DNA of 50,487 nucleotides from an uncultured Collinsella sp. (GCA_958403205.1 CATXWM010000015.1:1-50487); one strand, 5' to 3'. Shown: positions 17,370 through 25,744, numbered from the stretch's first letter. Notes: generated from the letters alone by a model not told the origin. Program-made: numbers and translations.

Positions 17370-19322
17370 CTACAAGTTCTTGACACCCATCGCGCGCATG
17401 GCGTTCAGGATGGCGATGATCGCCACGCCTACGTCGCCGAACACGGCAAGCCACATGTTGGCGATGCCCAGTGCCGCAAGCACCAGAATCAGCAGCTTAA
17501 CGCCCAGCGCAAAGATGATGTTCTGCCAGACGATCGTCATGGTCTTGCGTGCCACGCGGATCGCGCGGGAAATGTTGGACGGCTTGTCATCCATGAGCAC
17601 GACGTCGGCGGCCTCAATCGCGGCGTCGGAACCCATAGCGCCCATGGCAATGCCAACGTCTGCGCGGGTGAGCACGGGCGCATCGTTGATGCCGTCGCCG
17701 ACAAAGGCGAGCTTGCCCTTGCCCGATTCGGCCGCGAGTAGCGCTTCAACACGTTCGACCTTGTCGCCCGGCAGCAGCTGCGCGTGGAACTCGTCGAGCC
17801 CCAGCTGCTTGGCCACCGCAGCAGCCACCTCCTCGCGGTCGCCCGTGAGCATGACGGTGCGCTTGACGCTGGCGGCGTGCAGGTCGCGGATCGTCTGCTC
17901 GGCGTCGGCCTTAACGGTGTCTGCAATCACGATGTGGCCGGCGTACACGCCGTCAACGAGCACGTGGAGGATTGTGCCGACAACCTCACAGTCCGGTGCT
18001 TCAACGCCGGCCGCGGCGAGCATCTTTGCGTTGCCAACGACGACGTGCTTGCCGTCGATGGTTGCCGTCACGCCGTGGCCCGCGTCATTGGCGGAGTTGC
18101 TAACGCGCTTGGGGTCGACCTCGCCCTGGTAGGCGACACGCACGGACTGCGCGATGGGGTGATCGGAGAACGACTCCGCAAGGGCTGCGACTTCAAGCAG
18201 CGACTGCTCGGTGTAGCCAGCCTCGGGGTGCACCGCGACCACCGAGAACGTGCCGTTGGTGAGGGTGCCTGTCTTGTCAAAGACGACGGTGTCCACATCG
18301 GCGAGCGTCTCGAGGTAGTTAGAACCCTTGATGAGAACGCCCAGCTTGGAGGCGCCGCCGATGCCGCCAAAGAAACTGAGCGGCACGCTGATCACCAACG
18401 CGCACGGGCAACTGACGACCAGGAAGGTCAGGCCGCGCAGGATCCAGTCGGACCAGGCGCCGGTGACCAAGCCGCCGCCAAGCGCGAGCACCGCGGCCGC
18501 GCCGGTGACGGCGGGCGTGTAGACGCGGGCGAAGCGCGTGATGAAGTTCTCGGTGCGCGCCTTCTTTTCGCTGGCGTTTTCTACGAGCTCCAGGACGCGC
18601 GCGACGGTGGACTCGCCAAATGGCTTGGTGGTGCGCACGTGGATGAGGCCCGTCATGTTGATGCAGCCGCTGATGATATCGTCTCCGGTTTTGGCCGGGC
18701 GGGGGACCGACTCGCCCGTGAGCGCGGCGGTGTCGAGCTGTGTCTCGCCCTCGACGATGACGCCGTCGATAGGCACGCGCTCGCCGGGCTTGACGACGAT
18801 GACGGTGCCGACGGCGATGTCGTCGGGGAAGACCTGCTCGAGTGCGCCGTCGGACTGCTCGACGTTGGCGTAGTCGGGCGCGATGTCCATCATGGCACTG
18901 ATCGACTTGCGGCTCTTGCCCACGGCATATGCCTGGAACAGCTCGCCGACCTGGTAGAACAGCATGACGGCGGCGCCTTCGGCCATGTGCGGGTCGGTAT
19001 CGGGGAAGAGCACCATGGCAAATGCGCCGATGGTCGCGACTGCCATAAGGAAGCTCTCATCGAAGGCCTTGCCGCGGCGGATGTTATTGAATGCCTTTTG
19101 CAGTACGTCGTAGCCGGCAATCAAAAACGGCACGAGGAATAGCACAAAGCTGGCGTAGATGTCGCCCGGGGTGCCGAATGCGGCGGCGAGGGTGCCGAGC
19201 TCATCGAGGGCGTACACCACGGCAAAAATGCCCAGCGCTACCAGGATGCGGTTGCGCTTATGCTCGAGTGACTCTTTTTTCTTGCGCTTCTTCTTTTTCT
19301 TCTTGGGGTCGGCGGTGGCCAT
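17370..19322 (-). CDS. P1B-type ATPase, Zn/Cd/Pb exporter type
   Basis: A 650-residue heavy-metal P-type ATPase. The actuator loop has TGES, the metal-site helix SCPCAL, the phosphorylation site DKTGTLT, and the hinge GDGINDAPVL. The last two helices carry NIIFALGVKLL (conserved Lys) and VFGDVG (conserved Asp), the pattern of P1B-2 pumps for Zn, Cd and Pb. The N-terminus lacks the usual HMA domain; instead it has a very basic stretch (about twelve Lys/Arg in residues 7-19). A separate HMA protein is encoded just upstream. GGGAGG nine bases before 19322 supports the start. An ArsR-type operator half lies at 19347-19366. Confidence 0.93.
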   Translation of the reverse strand: MATADPKKKKKKRKKKESLEHKRNRILVALGIFAVVYALDELGTLAAAFGTPGDIYASFVLFLVPFLIAGYDVLQKAFNNIRRGKAFDESFLMAVATIGAFAMVLFPDTDPHMAEGAAVMLFYQVGELFQAYAVGKSRKSISAMMDIAPDYANVEQSDGALEQVFPDDIAVGTVIVVKPGERVPIDGVIVEGETQLDTAALTGESVPRPAKTGDDIISGCINMTGLIHVRTTKPFGESTVARVLELVENASEKKARTENFITRFARVYTPAVTGAAAVLALGGGLVTGAWSDWILRGLTFLVVSCPCALVISVPLSFFGGIGGASKLGVLIKGSNYLETLADVDTVVFDKTGTLTNGTFSVVAVHPEAGYTEQSLLEVAALAESFSDHPIAQSVRVAYQGEVDPKRVSNSANDAGHGVTATIDGKHVVVGNAKMLAAAGVEAPDCEVVGTILHVLVDGVYAGHIVIADTVKADAEQTIRDLHAASVKRTVMLTGDREEVAAAVAKQLGLDEFHAQLLPGDKVERVEALLAAESGKGKLAFVGDGINDAPVLTRADVGIAMGAMGSDAAIEAADVVLMDDKPSNISRAIRVARKTMTIVWQNIIFALGVKLLILVLAALGIANMWLAVFGDVGVAIIAILNAMRAMGVKNL

Positions 19323-19346
19323 GACTCGTATCCTCCCATTTGAATG

Positions 19347-19366
19347 TATGAACACTCGCTCATATA
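19347..19366. promoter_or_regulatory. ArsR-type operator copy 1
   Basis: TATGAACACTCGCTCATATA, 25 bases before the ATPase start, differs by two bases from the copy at 20086-20105. This predicts that the ATPase gene has its own regulated promoter in addition to read-through from the regulator gene. Confidence 0.6.
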
Positions 19367-19422
19367 ATTTCGCGAGCAAAGGCCGCGGCAAGCGCGGCCT
19401 TGCAGGTTGGCGTAAACCTGGG

Positions 19423-19641
19423 CTAGAGAATGATCTCGCAGTCCGGCTCGGCGTCGGCCGTAAACTCTACAACGCGGTTGAGCACCTCGTCGAACACAGC
19501 ATCATCAGCCTCGAGCGTCAGCTTCTGGGTCATAAAGTTGACGGACACGGATTTGACGCCCTCGAGCTTGGCCAGCTCGTCCTGAAGCTCACGCGCGCAG
19601 TTGGCGCAGTCGATCTCGTCGAGTTTAAACTGCTTTTTCAT
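19423..19641 (-). CDS. Free-standing HMA-domain metal-binding protein
   Basis: A 72-residue single-domain protein with the ferredoxin-like HMA pattern: beta strand KQFKLDEIDCANC with the CxxC metal site (Cys-12 and Cys-15), then helix ARELQDELAKLEGV and strand KSVSVNFMTQKLTLEA. The DCANC variant is typical of Zn/Cd-type HMA domains. It probably replaces the N-terminal domain missing from the ATPase encoded 100 bases downstream and may deliver metal to it. GAAAGGAACC before the ATG is a good ribosome site. Confidence 0.88.
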   Translation of the reverse strand: MKKQFKLDEIDCANCARELQDELAKLEGVKSVSVNFMTQKLTLEADDAVFDEVLNRVVEFTADAEPDCEIIL

Positions 19642-19704
19642 GGTGGGTTCCTTTCTCTGTATTTGCGGCTTGGGTGCAGGCCGCGCTGGTACCGTGGTTG
19701 GCCG

Positions 19705-20070
19705 CTATTCGCAGATGTGGCTCATGCCTTGGTTGAGCATGGTGTAGACGTGGTCGTCGGCGAGCGAGTAGAGGATATTGCGCCCGTCGCGCCGGAATTT
19801 AACCAGATGCGACTGCTTGAGTGTGCGCAGCTGGTGCGACACCGCGGACTGCGAGGTTTCGCTCGCTTCGGCGATGTCTGCCACGCAGAGCTCGCGGCCC
19901 ATGAGGGCATAAAGGATCTTGATGCGCGTGGTGTCGCTGAAGACCTTGAACAGGTCGGCGAGGTCGTAGAGAAGCTCCTCGTCGGGAAGGTCCTCGGGCG
20001 AGCAGGTGGTCGGGATCGCGGGTTCGGTGGCCTCGATGTCGAGTTTCGTTTCATCAACGCGGATGCTCAT
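19705..20070 (-). CDS. ArsR/SmtB-family metal-sensing repressor
   Basis: A 121-residue winged-helix repressor. The DNA-binding helices read ELCVADIAEASETSQSAVSHQLRTLKQ near residues 60-86 (given here as two adjoining parts, ELCVADIAE and SQSAVSHQLRTLK), followed by the wing VKFRRDGRNILYSL. The ELCV box retains one Cys of the CadC metal site, and DDHVYTMLNQGMSHICE at the C-terminus offers the His/Asp ligands of an alpha-5 zinc site. An N-terminal extension with one Cys (TTCSPEDL) resembles CadC. It is the first gene of the operon regulator-HMA-ATPase and has operator copies in front of it. Confidence 0.92.
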   Translation of the reverse strand: MSIRVDETKLDIEATEPAIPTTCSPEDLPDEELLYDLADLFKVFSDTTRIKILYALMGRELCVADIAEASETSQSAVSHQLRTLKQSHLVKFRRDGRNILYSLADDHVYTMLNQGMSHICE

Positions 20071-20085
20071 TGCAATATCCTTTCA

Positions 20086-20138
20086 TATGAACATGCGCTC
20101 ATATAATTTACTTTCGATTATATGAGTGCATGTTCATA
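20086..20138. promoter_or_regulatory. Pair of inverted ArsR-type operators
   Basis: TATGAACATGCGCTCATATA at 20086-20105 and, on the other strand, TATGAACATGCACTCATATA at 20119-20138. The two copies differ in one base and face each other across 13 bases. They lie 16 bases upstream of the ArsR start codon. The pattern TATGAAC...CTCATATA is like known SmtB/CadC operators. Confidence 0.8.
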
Positions 20139-20227
20139 TGTCAATGACGTTCAGGTAATTCGTTGTACAAAATGATGGGGAATAGTGGACGAGATCCCGG
20201 ACTGAGCGTTTTTTGATAGTCGATGCC

Positions 20228-20480
20228 AAGGTGGGTACCCTCGTGCCGTGCAAAAAATGGAGTATTCTGCAACTATAGGGGGTCCGCTAATTTATTGCAG
20301 GTCATATAATGCAGTTCAAGAGTTATCTTAGGGTGTTAATCCGATGAGTTCTTCCTCAAATGTTGCCTAACGCTCTCACGCAAGAGTGATTTCGCTTCAC
20401 ATTTGGATCCACTCGAGGGTGATAGACACCCGACCCTGCTGAATACTCGCAATTTTGCACGTCGCTAGGGTACCCACCTT
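20228..20480. repeat. MITE-like element with 44-nt inverted ends
   Basis: The ends at 20228-20271 and 20437-20480 match as inverted copies at 36 of 44 positions; both begin AAGGTGGGTACCCT and contain GTGCAAAA and GAGTATTC (or AGTATTC). The interior has small hairpins (GCTCTCACGCAAGAG near 20373) and no gene. The element abuts the stop of the gene at 20491 and accounts for most of the 420-base gap. No flanking target duplication was identified. Confidence 0.65.
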
Positions 20481-20490
20481 GTTAGCCGGC

Positions 20491-21681
20491 CTAGTCTCCG
20501 GCCCCGAAGACCCTGCCCTCGGGCGTGAGGCTGCTTGTTTGGGCAAATGATGGGCTGTCGGATTCGACAGTCTGCATGTCATCGATTGCCGGAACTTCAT
20601 TAATTGTCGGGTCATCCAGCGTGATGCCTTCGAGCGTTGCTTTTTCGAGGTCGATTCGTTGACGCTCTTCGGAATCCTGGCGAAGCTGCTTCTGAATTCG
20701 CTTTTTCTCTTCTATAAACCTTCTGAGCACAAACTGTCTCAGGTCCTCTTGCATGATTTGAAAGTCTTTTGGCAGACGCGAGGGGCGTACGCCCTCTTTC
20801 CGCTGGATTGCTTCCATGACCCTAACAAAAGAGCTGGCATGCATAAAGGAATAACGGCTGACGGTGATGATTCCGTACCCCATGGACGCAAGTGCATTCT
20901 TGCGCTCCTCATCGATGGCGCGGTCTTCTTCCGCGTCATGATAAAAACCGTTGTATTCAATGTCTGTGCGAGATTTCTTTAGATACGCATCCATAAAGAA
21001 CTTTTTGCGTCTCGTGAGATTCTTTGCGGCAGTGGTGACCTGCACCTCGTAATCGGTCTCAATTCCCTTAATATCAAGCCCTCCTTCGCTTTTGGGCAGC
21101 GTTAGCATCATGACAAATGCCGTTTCCATGGGAGACCGGCATCCGTCGCGCACACATTGGATCGCCTTTCGGGCAAGGGCCAGACCGTCGCATCTGGTAA
21201 TGGAATTAAAGAACTGCTTTAACCTCTCGGTCGAGGTGAGCGCGAAACGCTCGGTATAGGAGGTGGAAGAGTCGGTTCCAAGGGAATAAGCGCCGCACAG
21301 TTCAAAGTAGTACTCCACTAGTTCGCGAAAAGAAAGATAGGTGGCGGCCTGAAGTGCGCAAAGCTCAACGCCAACAATGAAGATGCCATCTTTGAGCTCT
21401 ATAAAGCGTGAGTTCGAGAATCGTTTTGAAGAAACGTGGCATTGACAGTTCATTGCATAGCGCGCATTCCTGCGATCAAACACCATCACCTCGAGGGAAT
21501 CATTTGCGTCGAGGGAAACATCATGTTTGGTGAGCCATTCTGCGGCTGCGTCAAGGAGCGTTCCGGTGGGACATGATCCGTAAATCGCGGCAGGGTTACA
21601 GGACTCGATGCCTTTCGCAGACACCGAATGCGCGGCCTGGTAGACCGCTTTTGCAGTGGTATGTGACAATACGATACTCAT
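20491..21681 (-). CDS. Unknown protein with DUF559/Vsr-like nuclease signature
   Basis: A 396-residue protein of uncertain function. Residues about 220-275 (FFMDAYLKKSRTDIEYNGF, then YHDAEEDRAIDEERKNALAS, then MGYGIITVSR) follow the D...E-x-N-G-x-x-H...D..R...L...G layout of DUF559 and Vsr-type PD-(D/E)XK nucleases. The last 90 residues are charged and look flexible. It is paralogous to the gene at 29924: LCGAYSL against MCGTFAV, and SPMETAFVMMLTLPKSEGGL against SPLEVQASMLFGLTRLRGGEGL. Such proteins in this class are often labelled AbiEi-like, but I see no toxin partner. No Shine-Dalgarno sequence precedes the ATG. Base composition is less GC-rich than in neighbours. Confidence 0.75.
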   Translation of the reverse strand: MSIVLSHTTAKAVYQAAHSVSAKGIESCNPAAIYGSCPTGTLLDAAAEWLTKHDVSLDANDSLEVMVFDRRNARYAMNCQCHVSSKRFSNSRFIELKDGIFIVGVELCALQAATYLSFRELVEYYFELCGAYSLGTDSSTSYTERFALTSTERLKQFFNSITRCDGLALARKAIQCVRDGCRSPMETAFVMMLTLPKSEGGLDIKGIETDYEVQVTTAAKNLTRRKKFFMDAYLKKSRTDIEYNGFYHDAEEDRAIDEERKNALASMGYGIITVSRYSFMHASSFVRVMEAIQRKEGVRPSRLPKDFQIMQEDLRQFVLRRFIEEKKRIQKQLRQDSEERQRIDLEKATLEGITLDDPTINEVPAIDDMQTVESDSPSFAQTSSLTPEGRVFGAGD

Positions 21682-22032
21682 GGTATATATCGTGTCAGTT
21701 AATGCCGTGTTGATGGCGCTGAGTGAAAAAGTCGTTTTAGAGGTCTAACCAAATGCTGTCCAAAAGCTTGACGCAATTATGAGTTGGTATGCCCTAAATA
21801 AAAGTTTTCGCAGCTTAGCTATAGCATATAACTACTCAATTGCCGCACATTTGATAGTGATGCATCACCATCCGACAACGAATTACGTGTCGGGAATTGG
21901 CCGAAATCGTTCAAAATGAGGGTTCAGAATTTGTGATGGCAGATTTATTTGCGGAACGTAGGGCGGCCTCGCTGCGGGGTTTCCCGCTGCGAGGCCGCTC
22001 GTGATCTACGCCGGAGTTTGTCGTAGACGTTT
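21682..22032. other. AT-rich intergenic stretch
   Basis: No gene is seen. The DNA is clearly AT-richer than its surroundings, which fits an acquired segment together with the gene at 20491. It holds a 12-bp perfect palindrome GTGATGCATCAC near 21858 and, at 21963-21998, a hairpin (GCGGCCTCGC / GCGAGGCCGC with an inner GCGGG/CCCGC) that probably ends the exonuclease transcript. Confidence 0.5.
21963..21998 (-). terminator. Hairpin after exonuclease gene
   Basis: Perfect 10-bp stem GCGGCCTCGC / GCGAGGCCGC with an inner stem, 35 bases past the stop codon of the minus-strand exonuclease gene. No strong T-tract follows. Confidence 0.5.
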
Positions 22033-23001
22033 CTACTTGGCAAACAGGTTCTTGAGGTTGAACTCGGCCTGAACCGTGCGGAGCATGAGGTCGGTGTCGT
22101 CCAGGCCCAGATGCTGCTCGTTGGCGTCGGCGGCGAGGGTTCCACGGCGGCGCGCCCAGTTCTCGAGCGCGGCGGGGGCGGATTCGCGGGGGAGCGAGCG
22201 GACGTCGGCATCCAGGCTGCGGCAGATCTGGCGCGAGTCGATGACGATGATCTTGCCTGCGCGGCGTGCCTCGGCGTAGCCGTCCAGATGAATCTTGAAC
22301 CAGCTGTCCTCAAAGGCAGCGTTGTGCGCCATATAGGGGTACTTCTTCATGAGCTTGAGCAGCTGTTTCTGCAGCTCCTTGTTCTCGCGGAACGGCTTTT
22401 TGCCGTCGATGTCGTCCCAGGTGATGTGATGGATGTTCGATAGCGGCACATCCTCGCCGCGGTAGATGTCGGGCAGGCCGCAGTAGTGCGCCTCGGCGTC
22501 ATGCGGCACGGCGTCGCTGGTGAGATCCATGATTTCCCAGCCCACGTTGATGATGTAGCCGCGCTCGGGCGCGCGACCGGTGGTCTCGATGTCGATGCCG
22601 AGCACCGTGCCCTGGATAGGCTTGCGGGCATAGGCCACGCCGAGTGCGTCGCGGTCACCGCGGATCTCGCGCATAACGGACGCGGCGGTGCGTTTTTGCA
22701 TCTTGCCGATGGCGGCGCAGGTGTCGGCATCGGACAGGCCGCGCGAGAGCGTCGCGGGCGTCACGTTGCGTAGGCGCGCCTCGCCAATCTGGTCGCACAG
22801 GTCGCGGTTGCGGTCGGCCAGGTCGCGCACGGTGGCAAAGTCGAAGCCGGGGTCACCCTCGGCGGTAAAGTACTCGGTCTCGAGCACCTTGAGGGCCTCC
22901 TCGCCCTTCTGGCGCTCGGACTCCATGGCGCCGTGATCGCCATAGATAAACATGGGGATAAACGGCTGGCGTTCGTATTCGAGTGCTTGCGAAACGTTCA
23001 T
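22033..23001 (-). CDS. DEDDh-type 3'-5' exonuclease (DnaQ-like)
   Basis: A 322-residue protein with an N-terminal region of about 135 residues without a known domain and a C-terminal DnaQ-like exonuclease. Exo I is GIDIETTG near residue 135 with Asp and Glu ligands, Exo II HNAAFEDSWF near 217 with Asp, and Exo III HLGLDDTDLM near 300 with His and Asp, so the catalytic set DEDDh is complete. It is not the polymerase III epsilon subunit by length or by the N-terminal part; a role in repair or RNA trimming is possible. AAGGAG six bases upstream fixes the start. It is divergent from the exporter gene at 23173, with a 22-bp palindrome between. Confidence 0.85.
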   Translation of the reverse strand: MNVSQALEYERQPFIPMFIYGDHGAMESERQKGEEALKVLETEYFTAEGDPGFDFATVRDLADRNRDLCDQIGEARLRNVTPATLSRGLSDADTCAAIGKMQKRTAASVMREIRGDRDALGVAYARKPIQGTVLGIDIETTGRAPERGYIINVGWEIMDLTSDAVPHDAEAHYCGLPDIYRGEDVPLSNIHHITWDDIDGKKPFRENKELQKQLLKLMKKYPYMAHNAAFEDSWFKIHLDGYAEARRAGKIIVIDSRQICRSLDADVRSLPRESAPAALENWARRRGTLAADANEQHLGLDDTDLMLRTVQAEFNLKNLFAK

Positions 23002-23061
23002 AGACTGCTCCTTGGACGCGCCGCATTGCGCGGCTCGGGGTTACTGAGTTGTGGCGAGATG

Positions 23062-23083
23062 ATAGTTTACCATGGGCAACTAT
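23062..23083. promoter_or_regulatory. 22-bp palindrome, candidate metal-regulator site A
   Basis: Outer halves ATAGTT and AACTAT and a central CCATGG are perfectly symmetric; only two base pairs on each side break symmetry. It lies 90 bases before the putative manganese exporter and 61 bases before the exonuclease gene. Site B at 16631-16652, in front of the DtxR-like gene, matches at 16 of 22 bases. Confidence 0.6.
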
Positions 23084-23112
23084 TGGCACCGCGCCCGGGA
23101 CAACTACAATAC

Positions 23113-23129
23113 CCTAGTTGACCGCTAGG
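23113..23129. promoter_or_regulatory. Small palindrome before exporter
   Basis: CCTAG and CTAGG flank TTGACCG, 44 bases before the exporter start codon. It may be part of a promoter (TTGACC as -35) or a second operator. Confidence 0.3.
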
Positions 23130-23172
23130 ACTTTTACAATGCTGCCGAAAGACACGAAAGGTTCCATCCGTC

Positions 23173-24255
23173 ATGGATTTACTGATTGATATTCTGTTCG
23201 ACGCCGGCAAGGACACGCTGTCCCTGGTGCCGTTTTTGTTGGTGACGTATCTTGCCCTCGAGACACTTGAGCACGTTGCGGGCGACCGCGTTAACGGGGC
23301 CATTAAGCGCGCCGGCGCCGCGGGTCCCGTGGTTGGCTCGCTGCTGGGCATGGTGCCGCAGTGCGGATTTTCGGCCATGGCGGCAACGCTGTACGCCGGC
23401 CGTGTCGTGACGCTGGGCACGCTGGTCGCTGTGTTCCTCTCGACCTCAGACGAGATGTTGCCGCTGTTACTCGCCGAGCAAGTCCCCGTGCAGACCATGG
23501 CGATGCTGCTCGCCTCGAAGGCGCTGATCGCTCTGGTTACGGGCTTTATCGTGGATGCGGCTATCCGCGGCCTTCGTCGTAATGCCCGCGCGCATGCGGC
23601 GATTCGCCGTACCGTGCTGGGGACCGCTGCCAATCCGGCTCATGTGAACTGCGCCCACGACGACCATACCGGGGGCGACATCATTGACGAAGTGGCCGAG
23701 GCGGGCGTGAGCGCCGATCACATCCATGAGCTGTGCGAGCGCGATCATTGCGGCTGTGATGAAGACGAGGACGAACACGAACACGGACACGGCCACGACC
23801 ATGGTCACGCGGACGAGCACGAGCACCACCACGGCCACGACCACTCCCACGAAGGCGCGCCCGTTCTGTCGATCATCCGCAGCGCGATCTCGCACACCGT
23901 GCAGGTGTCGGTATTCATTTTCCTGGTGACGCTGATTCTGGTCGCCGTGCTCGAGACCTTTCGCGAGTCCGCAATCGAGCAGTTCCTGCGCGGCAATGAG
24001 ATGCTCGCCGTCCTGGGCTCGGCGCTTGTCGGTCTGATCCCCAACTGCTCTGCTAGCGTCGTTATTACGCAGTTGTACCTCGAAGGTGCGCTGCAGTTGG
24101 CGCCGATGCTTGCCGGCACGCTCATTTCCGCCGGCGTGGGCTACCTGGTGCTGTTCCGCACCAACCGCAGCGCTCGCGAAAATGCTGTGTTCCTGGTCAT
24201 GATGTACGTCATCGGCGCCGGCTGGGGCCTTATCCTTTCCGCCTTTGGCCTCTAA
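23173..24255 (+). CDS. Putative manganese/heavy-metal exporter (ArsP_2 family)
   Basis: A 360-residue membrane protein of the 10-TM putative heavy-metal exporter family (PF11449), annotated elsewhere as putative manganese transporter. It has two homologous halves, marked by GMVPQCGFSAMAATLYAG near residue 60 and GLIPNCSASVVITQLYLEG near 290; both carry the Pro-x-Cys motif expected in the transport path. Between them is a cytoplasmic or external loop of about 100 residues with more than 20 His, many as HEHGHGHDHGH-type repeats, plus several Cys, likely to bind metal. ACGAAAGG precedes the ATG. The palindrome at 23062-23083 suggests control by the DtxR-like regulator. Confidence 0.85.
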   Translation: MDLLIDILFDAGKDTLSLVPFLLVTYLALETLEHVAGDRVNGAIKRAGAAGPVVGSLLGMVPQCGFSAMAATLYAGRVVTLGTLVAVFLSTSDEMLPLLLAEQVPVQTMAMLLASKALIALVTGFIVDAAIRGLRRNARAHAAIRRTVLGTAANPAHVNCAHDDHTGGDIIDEVAEAGVSADHIHELCERDHCGCDEDEDEHEHGHGHDHGHADEHEHHHGHDHSHEGAPVLSIIRSAISHTVQVSVFIFLVTLILVAVLETFRESAIEQFLRGNEMLAVLGSALVGLIPNCSASVVITQLYLEGALQLAPMLAGTLISAGVGYLVLFRTNRSARENAVFLVMMYVIGAGWGLILSAFGL

Positions 24256-24269
24256 GTAGGCCTAACAAA

Positions 24270-24342
24270 ACGGGCTTCAAAATAGTCATGCTCGGTGCCT
24301 GCACAATGCGGCGATGCATGGCATTTTGAAGCCCGTTTTTTT
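24270..24342 (+). terminator. Intrinsic terminator of exporter gene
   Basis: ACGGGCTTCAAAAT at 24270 pairs perfectly with ATTTTGAAGCCCGT at 24323, followed by seven T. The loop holds a smaller stem (GTCATGC / GCATGGC). Confidence 0.9.
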
Positions 24343-24384
24343 GTTGAGCCATGGATCCTGAGTGCTTACACCGCTCAAAACAAA

Positions 24385-24421
24385 AAGGCAGATTTCCGGG
24401 CATGTGCCAAAAATCTGCCTT
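24385..24421 (-). terminator. Intrinsic terminator of UPF0178 gene
   Basis: Perfect 11-bp stem AAGGCAGATTT / AAATCTGCCTT just after the minus-strand stop, followed on that strand by TTTGTTTTG. Confidence 0.85.
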
Positions 24422-24423
24422 GG

Positions 24424-24906
24424 TTAGTGCAGCAGCTCGGTGAGGTTGCGTTTAAAGCGGGCTCGGTCCTCGCTGGTGAAGGCTGCCGGCCCGCGGGTGC
24501 ATCCCCCGGCGCGGCGCACCTTCTTTTCCTCGTGGCGAATAAACAGCTGCATGTCGATGGTCGCCTTATCGTAGACGCGCCCGCGCACGCCGATGGCGGC
24601 GGCATCGCGTCCGAGCACCATACTCGCCAGGCCTATGTCTTGTGTCACGACCACGTCGCCAGCCTGCAAGCGCTCGATAATGGCAAAGTCGGCGCTATCG
24701 GCTCCCACACTCACATCGAGCGTCGTGACCCAAAAGCCCCGACGAGCGTGCTCGGCGTCGCGCGGATCGTCGCGGCGAATGTGGCGTTCCAGGTTCTGCG
24801 TGCTGTTGCCGGCAATCACTACGGCAACGCCCGCCCTCCGCGCGCAGTCGATCGACTCGCGCGTGACCGGGCAGGCGTCGGCATCAACAAAAAGCGTCTT
24901 TGGCAT
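24424..24906 (-). CDS. UPF0178 family protein (YaiI/YqxD, DUF188)
   Basis: A 160-residue protein of the YaiI/YqxD family, PIN-like fold, function not established. Signature parts: FVDADACPV at residue 6, the aspartate-rich SVGADSADFAI near 67, GDVVVTQDIGLASMVL near 82 and VYDKATIDMQL near 111. The start codon directly follows the stop of the HdeD-like gene upstream (TAG-ATG), so translation is coupled and the two form an operon. Confidence 0.93.
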   Translation of the reverse strand: MPKTLFVDADACPVTRESIDCARRAGVAVVIAGNSTQNLERHIRRDDPRDAEHARRGFWVTTLDVSVGADSADFAIIERLQAGDVVVTQDIGLASMVLGRDAAAIGVRGRVYDKATIDMQLFIRHEEKKVRRAGGCTRGPAAFTSEDRARFKRNLTELLH

Positions 24907-25509
24907 CTAGCGCACCAGTTTGCCAAACTGAATGGCGCGAACAATCAACGTCACGCCAAACACCAGCAGCGCGGCGCCGCTAAAGATGACGAGCATCTTG
25001 GCCGACCACAGCGGATAGATAAACACGAACATGCCCGCGATGATGGAGAGCGCGCCGCTCAGGATGGCGAGGGCGCGGTTAGACGAAAGCTCGGACTCCA
25101 GAATCGACATGACGCCCTCGACGATCCAGCCAAAGCCGGCGACGACCACTACAAGCGTGGTGAGCGTCGCGGTCGAGAAGGCCTGGTTGCGCAGGATTAT
25201 GACGCCGCCCAGAATAATGAGCAGGTTGGCGATGATGCTCGTAACGCGCCAGCCGGTGGGCAGCAGCGGCTCGAAAACAGCGGTAAACAGCCTGATCGCG
25301 GCCGTGATCACAAAGTAGATGCCCAAGACGGTCGTTAGGAAGACGAGGGACTTGGCGGGCGCAAACAGCAGTGCGATGCCGGCGACGAGCGCCAAGACAC
25401 CCGTGATGGCGTAAATCCAGCGCACGGCCTTGACGGCCTTGCCTGCCATGCTTTTCTCGTCAAATCCAAACGCGCTCGATTGCTTGTCATCGTTCTTAAA
25501 GATGCCCAT
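24907..25509 (-). CDS. HdeD/DUF308 family membrane protein
   Basis: A 200-residue integral membrane protein with six hydrophobic segments arranged as three hairpins from residue 30 to 195 and about 25 polar N-terminal residues. Repeated short motifs (GxxxLxxG and F-I-Y-P near 160-165) and the overall pattern match DUF308/HdeD, linked to acid resistance in E. coli; the role in this organism is not known. AAAGGAGACATC before the ATG is a strong ribosome site. Operon partner of the UPF0178 gene. Confidence 0.85.
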   Translation of the reverse strand: MGIFKNDDKQSSAFGFDEKSMAGKAVKAVRWIYAITGVLALVAGIALLFAPAKSLVFLTTVLGIYFVITAAIRLFTAVFEPLLPTGWRVTSIIANLLIILGGVIILRNQAFSTATLTTLVVVVAGFGWIVEGVMSILESELSSNRALAILSGALSIIAGMFVFIYPLWSAKMLVIFSGAALLVFGVTLIVRAIQFGKLVR

Positions 25510-25744
25510 GATGTCTCCTTTCCGTGCGGCGTAAGCCGTAGCTCTTGCAACCAGTATCGCCCAAGGGCGCCGTCGCGTGGGGCGGAAAGGGCGAACGGGA
25601 GCCTCACCTTCCCGAATTGTTATCTTTGTTCCCGTTTGGATGTGGGATATTCAACAGGTGTAGAACATTGTAGCCCTGTTCGTTGTTGCCTACGTTTTAG
25701 GTTAGATTTTCTTAAGGACAATTGGCTTTTATTGAGGGGTCCCT

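Noticed and set aside
23757..23860. CRISPR-like or microsatellite repeat in the exporter gene
   Set aside because: The repetitive DNA simply encodes the His-rich loop in frame.
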